Positions 1-6,704 of a stretch of 27,622 nt of DNA are shown here, in pieces. Numbering within the stretch: the first letter of the stretch is position 1; every line of letters begins with the position of its first letter. This stretch comes from a virus. A program made the position numbers and the translations under genes. Below the pieces are notes generated by a model that worked only from the letters and a program-made list of their open reading frames with translations, ran no database searches and was not told the DNA's origin. The stretch is taken from IMG/VR virus record IMGVR_UViG_3300021197_001283, positions 1 through 27,622 of that record. The stretch is one strand, 5' to 3'.

Positions 1-541
1 CTGTGCCAGTATATGTGACTGTGTTATCAGAGCCGTCGATGTCCATATAGTTGGTGGCTTGGTCAATATTAATAGTTGAAGTGACCGTATTGTTTGAGCC
101 TTGAATAATCCAATCAAGATCTAATGTTCCTGCTGCTGCGGTGGTTGCTTGGTTCAACGTCATAGTATTACTAGAACCTGTCACGTTGATATTGACGTTA
201 GAGTTATCTGCACCGTAAGTATTGGTCGTGTCAGTAACCACATTCATCACGTTAGAGCCGCCAGTAAACTGAAAAAAACCAGTATAGGTATCAGCAGTAA
301 TATCACCCTTCCACAGGTTGCTTGCGCCTATTTGATTGATATCGAGTGTGTTGGTTGTTCCGATAAAATCAAAGTCAGTTAGATTGCCAGCGACAGAACC
401 CACACCACCAATTAAGTTGCCACCACCTTGTTGCTCTAAATCGATATTCGCCGTCGCGCCAGATTGATCCATAAAAATTTCATTATCCGCAAACAGTGGA
501 TGAGCTAACGTACACAAAACTAATAAAAGTATTCTATTCAT
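1..541 (-). CDS. Secreted curlin-like repeat protein (partial, runs off left edge)
   Basis: The gene reads from ATG at 541-539 and stays open for 180 codons to the window edge, so its C-terminus is missing. Residues 1-18 form a clear Sec signal peptide (MNRILLLVLCTLAHPLFA, then DN). The rest is Asn/Thr/Gly/Asp/Gln-rich with irregular repeats of curlin type, N-x-h-x-h-x-Q-x-G-x-x-N. Examples are NTLDINQIGASN (64-75), NTMTLNQATT (125-134) and STINIDQATNYMDI (155-168), with GS(S/N/D)NT turns at 122-126, 148-152 and 170-174. In CsgA/CsgB such repeats are the strand-turn-strand units of the amyloid beta-solenoid. Its ATG overlaps the csgG stop (ATGA, 538-541), so it is translationally coupled to the secretion pore and is the obvious substrate candidate. 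Spacing between Gln/Asn positions is looser than in E. coli CsgA. A generic beta-helical adhesin is the main alternative. Whether it is the polymer (CsgA) or nucleator (CsgB) counterpart cannot be told. Confidence 0.72.
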   Translation of the reverse strand, partial: MNRILLLVLCTLAHPLFADNEIFMDQSGATANIDLEQQGGGNLIGGVGSVAGNLTDFDFIGTTNTLDINQIGASNLWKGDITADTYTGFFQFTGGSNVMNVVTDTTNTYGADNSNVNINVTGSSNTMTLNQATTAAAGTLDLDWIIQGSNNTVTSTINIDQATNYMDIDGSDNTVTYTGT

Positions 542-1329
542 TTTTTAACGCTCCAGTATCCTGCCGTTAGACCGTCTTGAATTGTTTGGAGAACTGCCGT
601 TTCTATGGCGGCTTGGAGGGCTAAGTTTACAGACTCGTTTTGGACTGAGCCGTTCTCGATTTCAATCAATTCTGTGCCTTGGGCAACAAATTTGAAAACA
701 TCCTGACTATATCCTACACTAAGAATGCTCTTAGTGACCAGAACTTCGAGTAAAACCCTGCCGGTTAGTACCGAAACGGTACGTAACGACACTGTTATCG
801 TATCTTTTCGGTATTTTTTAGACGCTCCAATGCCCAAGTACCTAGCACCCATGCCCCCGGATGTCTCATTACTGTCATAACCGACCACACTTCCTTGCAT
901 CAATAATCCAGCAAACAACAACGGTTTTATCTTTTGTTTCTCGCTGGCTTCTTGTCTCGTAGCGCGAATGATCTGTCGTTCCTTCATTAGGTTGTCTACA
1001 CCAACGCGCTCAACTACATCAAAGAACCCTTGCTTTTGACCACCTGCATGGTGCAACGCTCGAATTAAATAAGTTACCGGGCTTTGCGTAACCGCTGTAC
1101 TAAAGTTTGCAAACTCTCCATTGCTGCGCCGTTGCCCAGTGTCGTCATTAAAAGCCACGCCATACACCGCAACGACAGGTCTTTTTTCTGGTGGTTCAAC
1201 ACGAGCTAGTTCGGTAACCAGTAACGGTCGGATCTTGGGCAGCTGTTTTTTAGGGACAACGTGGTTGCTGACAGTAGTGCAGCTAGAAGTAAAAATCACC
1301 AATAGGCACAGAAATAATAGTCGTGCCAC
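538..1329 (-). CDS. csgG: CsgG-like curli secretion pore lipoprotein
   Basis: This is the homologue of CsgG, the outer-membrane lipoprotein that forms the nonameric pore exporting curli subunits. Matches to E. coli CsgG run along the whole length: DDTGQ, ANFSTAVTQS, a region like ERxGLxNLLxERxIIRA (here ERVGVDNLMKERQIIRA), GSVVGYDSN, GARYLGIGA, and AIETAVLQTIQDG near the C-terminus. The frame is open up to an ATG at 1434, but that would overlap csgF by about 150 nt and put 35 extra residues before the signal peptide. I prefer GTG at 1329. It gives MARLLFLCLLVIFTSS|C, a lipoprotein signal with the lipidated Cys at residue 17, and a 263-aa precursor (E. coli 277). Its stop overlaps the start of the curlin-like gene. 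The lipobox (TSSC) is slightly off consensus. Of the E. coli pore-constriction residues, Asn55 and Phe56 align with NF at residues 75-76 here, but Tyr51 is not matched. Family assignment is firm; the start is less so. Confidence 0.93.
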   Translation of the reverse strand: MARLLFLCLLVIFTSSCTTVSNHVVPKKQLPKIRPLLVTELARVEPPEKRPVVAVYGVAFNDDTGQRRSNGEFANFSTAVTQSPVTYLIRALHHAGGQKQGFFDVVERVGVDNLMKERQIIRATRQEASEKQKIKPLLFAGLLMQGSVVGYDSNETSGGMGARYLGIGASKKYRKDTITVSLRTVSVLTGRVLLEVLVTKSILSVGYSQDVFKFVAQGTELIEIENGSVQNESVNLALQAAIETAVLQTIQDGLTAGYWSVKK

Positions 1330-1804
1330 CTGATTGGTCAGTGACGGTGAGCGAAACAGTTTGTCCGTTAGTGCTGTAGTCAACTTTATTGCCCTCAAGC
1401 TCAAAGCTTCCACTCTCTGATTTTGTTTCTCCAAACATGTTATCTACTAATTGCCTAGACAACTCTGCGTATATTCTACTCTCTAAATTCCTAATAAACC
1501 TAGCCAAGGTACTATTATTGACTTCGCGCTCTGCTTCTTCAACCAAAGCAAGCTTCTCTTCTTTAATAGTATTTTCTCGACTGTGTTCTTGGTTTTCGAT
1601 AGTCAGGTAGTGAGCAGATGTGCCGTTGCCAGAAAAGCTAGGGCTTTTAAATTTGTGCAACATTTCCGCAGACGCAGTGTTTAGCGGAGAAAACAGTAAC
1701 AAAATAAAACAAACCAAAACCACACAAAAAATAACAACAACATGCCCTACAATGCTAGTTACTGTTTTTAGTATCTTTTTTATCTTGGATCTCACGTATT
1801 TCAA
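1283..1804 (-). CDS. csgF: CsgF-like curli assembly factor
   Basis: This is the homologue of CsgF, the exported partner that caps the CsgG pore and couples secretion to surface nucleation. A long hydrophobic N-terminus (about residues 21-46, ending TASA) looks like a signal peptide. The mature protein begins EMLHKFKSPSFSGNG, which matches the E. coli CsgF N-terminal plug (FRNPNFGGN) at F52, P55, F57, G59 and N60; E. coli Asn9 becomes Ser54. The C-terminal end (QTVSLTVTDQSGG, then TTIISV) resembles the E. coli beta-sheet end (LQLNVTDRKTG, TSTIQV). The middle is a charged helical stretch (about 75-125). At about 173 aa it is longer than E. coli CsgF (138 aa), mostly through the leader. The start is TTG at 1804, or GTG at 1795; neither has a strong ribosome-binding site, and both overlap the upstream gene's end, suggesting coupling. 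csgG begins inside its last codons. Confidence 0.88.
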   Translation of the reverse strand: MKYVRSKIKKILKTVTSIVGHVVVIFCVVLVCFILLLFSPLNTASAEMLHKFKSPSFSGNGTSAHYLTIENQEHSRENTIKEEKLALVEEAEREVNNSTLARFIRNLESRIYAELSRQLVDNMFGETKSESGSFELEGNKVDYSTNGQTVSLTVTDQSGGTTIISVPIGDFYF

Positions 1805-2015
1805 TCACCGTATCAAGCTTTTGTTGTAACCGTATGATATCGTTATCCAACATACGAATGCGGTCTATTAAGCCTACCAGAGTGGTCATAGTTTCGCCAA
1901 GCTTAGATTTTATTTTGGTAGTAATAAACTGCCAGATAAAATAAATCATGTACAGCAAGCCAACTGTCGCAACAATCGGAAACCCGTATTCGTTAATTAC
2001 TTGAGCAATATCCAC
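1755..2015 (-). CDS. Small single-TM protein with coiled coil, holin-like
   Basis: This 86-aa protein starts at GTG 2015, which overlaps the stop of the gene before it (TAGTG). It has one TM segment near the N-terminus (about residues 11-31, starting YGFPIVATVG), then a basic stretch and a heptad-like helix (about 42-75, LVGLIDRIRMLDNDIIRLQQ). The layout matches the protein at 2178-2459: an acidic short N-terminus, a GFPI motif at the start of the TM, then a coiled coil with D-x-x-R. The two look like diverged paralogues. Small single-TM, coiled-coil proteins next to lysis genes are often holins or holin partners. Here the gene sits directly before csgF, so an inner-membrane role in lysis or in the curli cassette are both open. 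No family is firmly recognised. Confidence 0.72.
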   Translation of the reverse strand: MDIAQVINEYGFPIVATVGLLYMIYFIWQFITTKIKSKLGETMTTLVGLIDRIRMLDNDIIRLQQKLDTVIEIREIQDKKDTKNSN

Positions 2016-2206
2016 TAAAATAGACTTATTTGTGGATTGAGGTTACGTTTTTTACATTCTTTTTCTAAAGCTTTGTCGGAAGCGTAGATTAATAGTTTTT
2101 CGGCTTCTTTTCTTTTTCTTTCCTGCTCCAATAGAATAAGTTTTTTTATTTCTTCTACCGGGCCATATTGAGATAAATCAATCTCTTCTCGCGTCTTCTT
2201 TTCCAT
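2015..2206 (-). CDS. Small charged helical protein, unknown
   Basis: This 63-aa protein is dominated by Lys and Glu (MEKKTREEIDLSQYG at the N-terminus, then a helix rich in E, K and R at about 17-53). It has no signal peptide or membrane segment, so it is probably cytoplasmic. It overlaps the end of the preceding gene by 29 nt and shares TAGTG with the next one. Its place between two similar single-TM proteins suggests that it belongs to the same membrane or lysis cassette. I do not recognise a family. It is accepted as real because the coding chain is continuous and the flanking overlaps are tight. Confidence 0.6.
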   Translation of the reverse strand: MEKKTREEIDLSQYGPVEEIKKLILLEQERKRKEAEKLLIYASDKALEKECKKRNLNPQISLF

Positions 2207-2459
2207 CGGCTCTTGATATCCTTTCTAGATCTGGGCGTATGCCTAACACGCTACACATTGTGCAATCCATTCTTACCATATCATGGTTCATGGTTTTTAC
2301 TCTATTGTCTAAACCTTGCACAATCACATGAATGCTCTGCACCTGACCGACAACAGATTCAAGTATGTATTTTATCGTAAGAAATATAAAGAAGCCGCCG
2401 ATAAGCGACATCGCTATGGGAAAACCGACCTCTGCAATCAGAGCAAACGCTTCGCCCAT
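2178..2459 (-). CDS. Small single-TM protein, paralogue-like to 1755-2015
   Basis: This 93-aa protein starts at ATG 2459, sharing TGATG with the upstream stop. It has one strong TM segment (about residues 8-35, EVGFPIAMSLIGG onward), followed by an amphipathic, likely coiled-coil stretch (about 36-66, including VQGLDNRVKTMNHDMVR) and a charged tail. The pattern E-x-GFPI, then TM, then L-D-x-R and D-x-x-R is shared with the 86-aa protein two genes on. Two Cys lie just after the coiled coil (M-D-C-T-M-C). A holin-type or membrane-scaffold role is inferred from size, topology and position after the two-TM protein; no catalytic motif is present. Confidence 0.72.
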   Translation of the reverse strand: MGEAFALIAEVGFPIAMSLIGGFFIFLTIKYILESVVGQVQSIHVIVQGLDNRVKTMNHDMVRMDCTMCSVLGIRPDLERISRADGKEDARRD

Positions 2460-2806
2460 CAGTCACCGCCTTTGAAGGCTTTGCTTTGTTTGTTCGTTCC
2501 TGCGTAAATTCCAAACACCGCTGCCATCGCTCCAACGACAATGCTGACCAACCCTGCTTGTTCTAGGTTTGGTTCTTTTAATTCCATGAACCAAGTGACT
2601 ACGTCGTAAAGCAATACAATGTAAACCGTGACAAAGATTCTAGGGAATATGCGCCAAGCATCTACCGTCTTAGCTAAATGCACCCACTTTTGAAACGGGT
2701 TAACCCCTATGTTATTGGGTGTAACTTCTAACTCTAGCTCAACCTTCTTTTTAACAGGTTCTTCGGTTTTTACTTCCGGAGGTGCTTCTGGTGTTATTTC
2801 TTTCAT
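2459..2806 (-). CDS. Two-TM holin-like membrane protein
   Basis: This 115-aa protein has a Glu/Pro/Lys-rich N-terminus (about residues 1-30) and then two hydrophobic segments: about 53-73 (FPRIFVTVYIVLLYDVVTWF) and about 82-104 (AGLVSIVVGAMAAVFGIYAG). The pattern of a tryptophan-ended first helix, a short acidic loop (MELKEPNLEQ) and a small-residue-rich second helix recurs in small membrane proteins of marine phages that are usually called holins. It is the first gene of the block of membrane and export genes that ends with the curli genes, so it may start a lysis cassette. There is no endolysin next to it. The ATG has only a weak upstream ribosome-binding site (GGA about 9 nt away). Confidence 0.74.
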   Translation of the reverse strand: MKEITPEAPPEVKTEEPVKKKVELELEVTPNNIGVNPFQKWVHLAKTVDAWRIFPRIFVTVYIVLLYDVVTWFMELKEPNLEQAGLVSIVVGAMAAVFGIYAGTNKQSKAFKGGD

Positions 2807-2822
2807 GGTTCGCGGTCCGTGA

Positions 2823-5800
2823 TTAAACTAGCGAGCCTATTCCTCCACGGCTTCGGCTTCTAATAATGTTAGACGTTATGTCGTTTGGAAACACATCTGC
2901 ATACTGGGCCCGTTGTTGGGGCGAAGCAGGTGCGTTTTGAAAAGGAGAAACTTGCGACAAAGATGAAGCCGGGTTAGGCTGCGTAGAAGATATTCTAGCT
3001 TTTTCAATCTTTCTTTTAAGATTTTCTTCTGCTTCTTTTATGTCTTCTTGACGTTTTCGTCTAAACCGTTCGGTCGGGGTTAGGCCGTCTAATCTTTTAG
3101 AATCACGTATTTGTTGACGTTCTTCTTCTGACAGTTTTTCTAAAGAAGTTTCGGGATCTTCTAAATATCTTTCTGTTGCGGCCGCTCTAGGAACAACAGG
3201 GGTGGCTATTCTAGGCAACCAAGATTGGACCATTTTGTTAACGGCAGTTAAAAATTTTCTATTTTCCGCATTTATTACAGCTTGTTCCCCTTTAGGTCTG
3301 GGAACATAATTTCCTTGAGCATCTAATTTATAAAAACCTTTTTCTTTTCCTAAATCCAACAACCCAGCCAACACTTTTTCGTTACCGGGCTCCAAGGCTT
3401 CTAAAAGAAATCTTCGACTAAACCCGGGAATAGATACTACTGAGTCTCCAACAAATTCCCTAGCTATTCCAGCACCTACTTGTGGAATAATCAAATCCCC
3501 GCCGCTAAAACCAATTCTGTTAGTCAAGTTACGTAAAAATTTAGAACCTAATATTGCAGCAAGGCCACCCCGTATCGAGTCTTTTATTTTTCCCATTCTA
3601 CCCTTTTTGATTTCGTCGGGGTTAGGTAAAGCCGTTTCCAAAGGTGTTTTAGGAGGTTGGCTCATTCTTGCTTGAACTTCTAAAGCGTTTGTAAGCTTTT
3701 TAAAGTTAACCATGTATTCGGCATCTATAATGCCTTCATCTAACATGACTTTTAGATAAGAGGGCTGCCCTCGAACGCCTCCCATAGGACCTAAAAGTGT
3801 TTCTTTAAATGTAAAAATGTTTCCCGTTAAGTCGCCGCTTCTGCTTACGGTGTTATATCTACTAAAAGCACGGTCTAAAACTACTTCTCTAAACCCTTCA
3901 ATAACGTCATCGCTTTGTTCTGAAGACCACTTAGCTATTTTTCTAAAAGTTTCAACGGGGTTTTTAGCACCTTCGACAGCCGTAAACAATTCGTTAGCGT
4001 CTGACCCTATTTCCGATGCCCATAAATTTTTTCTAGCTATGCCTTTAACAAATTCTCCTGCCGCTTGAGGCCCTGTACTAGGCATACGCAGTATCTGTTG
4101 TGGGGATTTACCCGATATCATTGAAAATTGTTGCAATATTTCGTTAGCGTCTTGAACGTTAATTAAAGAACCTTTTAATTCCTGTAACGCAGGAACGTCT
4201 TCAAACAATTCTCCAAAATTATCAAAAAAATCTGTTAAACCTTTTTCGTCTAAAGTGCCGTCTTTCCTAATTAATTTTTCAGCCAACTGCGAGTAAATAA
4301 CCCCAATTTGATCGTCTACCGCAGCCCCTCTAGCCTCTGCTTCGGCTTGGTTAGCTGATTCTTTTAATGGTCGGCCCGCCTCATCTACTTCTAAACCAAT
4401 TGACCTAGCAGCGGCCCTAACTTGAGACATTCTTAAATTTACCGCGTCAGAGCTTCCCGTTTTTAGTTTAGCCAGAGCAAGCTCTGGGGGTATGCTTCTG
4501 GCCCCAGTTTTGTTTGTTTGAAACAATCTTCCAGCAAACGTTCTATTAAAGGTGTCGTTAAGCGCTTTAGAATTTTCCCAAGCGGAAATAATCGCTTGAC
4601 CTGCTTCTGTCACTATCCCAGTTTCGCTTTGATCCTGTAATTCACGGTTAACTCTTCCGGTAATGTCTTCATCAATAGCACGAGCCAACTCACCGTAAGC
4701 AGAAGCCAGTACATCGTCTCCGGTATCCGCGTATTTACTTCTTGATTTACTTAGAAAAAGGCTTCTTAAATTCATTAATTCATCGAAAGGAAGGTTTTGT
4801 GCGTAAAGATCGAAAGAAAAGTCGTCAGGAAGCAAATCTTCATCAATGGGGTCAGAAACATCCATTATATTAATTTTTTTATTTCGTTGCGCCGCAGTAA
4901 AAGCGTCAACATCAAAGTCGTCGTCCGCCATTTGTGCCAAACTAGGGTCTTCGGCGAAGTCTTCAGGGTTAAAAAGTTTTTGGTTTAATAAATCTTCATC
5001 ACTAGAATCTAAAGAACGGTCTGCTTTTGCATCTTTAGTTCGAAGACCTTTAAACTTTGTGTCTCTTAAATTTATTAAAGCCTCAACTAAAGCACGAGGT
5101 CTAACGGTTTCGTCTTTTGGAATTTTTTCGTAATAAGATCTTTCTAACCTTCTAGCCGATTCTATTGATTCTTCAAGAGCATTTACAAGAACTATAGAAC
5201 TTTCCCTTCTTACCTCAGAAGCGGCTGTTTCATCAAGTGTTCCGTCTGAGTTTAATCTTTGTCCAGAGCCGATCCTTTGGTTAGCAAGAGTAACAGTTTC
5301 TATAACTTCGTTTATCTGTCTTTCATACTGTTCTTCAAGGGCATTGACCCTCATGTTATGACCTTCTACAAATTTGTTTAAGTCACCCTCTACTGGAATG
5401 TTAGCGTATCGAGCAGCAATTACGCTATTCATGTGCCCTATTAATTCTTCTTTTTCTTGTTGGGAAGCCGCTACATATATTTCATCAAAGTTCTTATCTA
5501 TACGTCTAAGGTTTTGAATTGTTATTTCTATAGCCCTACTTGATGTAGCTTCTACTGGATTTCGGTTTGGAGAAAAAGGAACTTCTTCTCCTCCGGGGAG
5601 CACCCTAAAAGATTCCGGGTCACTGGCTTCTATTAAAGCACGTCGAATTTGTTCGGGATCTTCTCCTACTTGTTCTACTATATCAATCAAGGCTTTTGAC
5701 GCGTTGCTTTCCCCTATTTGAGAAACAAGATTTCTATTTCGATATAAAGATATAGCTAGTTTAGGTAAGCTCATAAAAGGTAAAGTGGTTGCTACCGTTT

Positions 5801-6704
5801 CGTAACCCAATCGAGCTAACGGTTTTCCGGGTTCGTTGTACTCCGCAAGTCCGCCGCCAACCGCCGAAGTGCTGGTTATTACACTTTCAATTCCCAATAA
5901 TTGAAGGGGACTGTAATCTTTGACGCTTTTTCCTAAAAAAGAACCCGCTCTTCTAAATAAATTGTTTACAGCTTCTTTAGCCCGATTAAAACCAACTTGA
6001 TCTTCAACTAAAGAAAAATCTTGATTAGCTAACTTTTTTTTCATAAAAACAGTAGCAGGACCACCTATAGCGGCGTTTTCATAGAAAGTGTCTATACCTG
6101 CGCTTAAAGCATTTAATTCTGGATTAATAACTTTATCTACTTCAGGAATTATTCCTTCTTGAGATAAATAATCTTCTGCGGCATCGGCACCAAATAAAGT
6201 GCCTCCAATGCCAAAAAGAGCAACCCCTGTTGCAAGGGGAACACCTATAGTTGGTGCAGTAACAATCCCCGCGCCCAAACCTAAACTTGTTCCAGCGGCT
6301 GTCATGACAGCTTTAGGTAGTTTTTGTTGAACCAGATCTACAAACGTAGGGTCTTTATACCCCGTTAGTTTTTGAAGTAACTCTTTTTCAGTGGGCGGCC
6401 TTGTTACCCCGTTTTCTGTAACGGTCCAACCTTTGTCCGAGTGATCTCCAGCTAAAATAGCTTCTAAATTGTTTGGAATAGCCGGGTTAGCGTTAGCCGC
6501 TTGCTCTAAGAAAAATTTTGTAGTATTTGTAAGTGCTTCATTTTCACTGTCCGTTTGACGATACGTATCGTAAACTTGTTTAAGAGCAGAACTTCTCGGT
6601 TGGCTTGGGATCGTTTCAAATTCTTCTTGAACAACTTCGGGCCTATCAGAAACTTCTAAGTCTCCGATTCCACCTATGTTAAAAGTATCGTCGTTAGTTT
6701 CCAT
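2823..6704 (-). CDS. Very large virion protein, probable DNA-ejection protein
   Basis: This 1293-aa protein is the largest in the window. Its ATG overlaps the upstream stop (TAATG), with GGGGAC as ribosome-binding site. The N-terminal 130 residues are hydrophilic. A Gly/Ala-rich hydrophobic stretch follows (about 131-172, including TAAGTSLGLGAGIVTAPTIG), with a second weaker one at about 264-286. Long helical regions cover about 390-560. A strongly acidic part at about 564-632 is rich in D and E. The C-terminus has a basic coiled coil (RFRRKRQEDIKEAEENLKRK) and then a Pro/Ser/Gln-rich tail ending SRGGIGSLV. Lying last in a chain of five structural genes after the gp10-like tail protein, it holds the position of podoviral internal (ejection) proteins. 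The hydrophobic stretches would suit membrane insertion during DNA entry. I see no lysozyme, protease or polymerase motif. The role is inferred from position. Confidence 0.85.
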   Translation of the reverse strand: METNDDTFNIGGIGDLEVSDRPEVVQEEFETIPSQPRSSALKQVYDTYRQTDSENEALTNTTKFFLEQAANANPAIPNNLEAILAGDHSDKGWTVTENGVTRPPTEKELLQKLTGYKDPTFVDLVQQKLPKAVMTAAGTSLGLGAGIVTAPTIGVPLATGVALFGIGGTLFGADAAEDYLSQEGIIPEVDKVINPELNALSAGIDTFYENAAIGGPATVFMKKKLANQDFSLVEDQVGFNRAKEAVNNLFRRAGSFLGKSVKDYSPLQLLGIESVITSTSAVGGGLAEYNEPGKPLARLGYETVATTLPFMSLPKLAISLYRNRNLVSQIGESNASKALIDIVEQVGEDPEQIRRALIEASDPESFRVLPGGEEVPFSPNRNPVEATSSRAIEITIQNLRRIDKNFDEIYVAASQQEKEELIGHMNSVIAARYANIPVEGDLNKFVEGHNMRVNALEEQYERQINEVIETVTLANQRIGSGQRLNSDGTLDETAASEVRRESSIVLVNALEESIESARRLERSYYEKIPKDETVRPRALVEALINLRDTKFKGLRTKDAKADRSLDSSDEDLLNQKLFNPEDFAEDPSLAQMADDDFDVDAFTAAQRNKKINIMDVSDPIDEDLLPDDFSFDLYAQNLPFDELMNLRSLFLSKSRSKYADTGDDVLASAYGELARAIDEDITGRVNRELQDQSETGIVTEAGQAIISAWENSKALNDTFNRTFAGRLFQTNKTGARSIPPELALAKLKTGSSDAVNLRMSQVRAAARSIGLEVDEAGRPLKESANQAEAEARGAAVDDQIGVIYSQLAEKLIRKDGTLDEKGLTDFFDNFGELFEDVPALQELKGSLINVQDANEILQQFSMISGKSPQQILRMPSTGPQAAGEFVKGIARKNLWASEIGSDANELFTAVEGAKNPVETFRKIAKWSSEQSDDVIEGFREVVLDRAFSRYNTVSRSGDLTGNIFTFKETLLGPMGGVRGQPSYLKVMLDEGIIDAEYMVNFKKLTNALEVQARMSQPPKTPLETALPNPDEIKKGRMGKIKDSIRGGLAAILGSKFLRNLTNRIGFSGGDLIIPQVGAGIAREFVGDSVVSIPGFSRRFLLEALEPGNEKVLAGLLDLGKEKGFYKLDAQGNYVPRPKGEQAVINAENRKFLTAVNKMVQSWLPRIATPVVPRAAATERYLEDPETSLEKLSEEERQQIRDSKRLDGLTPTERFRRKRQEDIKEAEENLKRKIEKARISSTQPNPASSLSQVSPFQNAPASPQQRAQYADVFPNDITSNIIRSRSRGGIGSLV

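Noticed and set aside
1334-1434. Upstream extension of csgG to ATG 1434
   Set aside because: It overlaps csgF by about 150 nt and adds residues before a clear lipoprotein signal; GTG 1329 fits better.
1-1804. Curli genes as bacterial contamination or chimeric assembly
   Set aside because: csgF and csgG are coupled by overlaps to the phage small-TM genes, without the gap or the csgDEFG/csgBAC order of bacteria. Not fully excluded without read mapping.
2359-2541. Minus-strand 60-codon frame overlapping two holin-like genes
   Set aside because: It overlaps two better-supported genes in another frame and has no membrane segment or ribosome-binding site.
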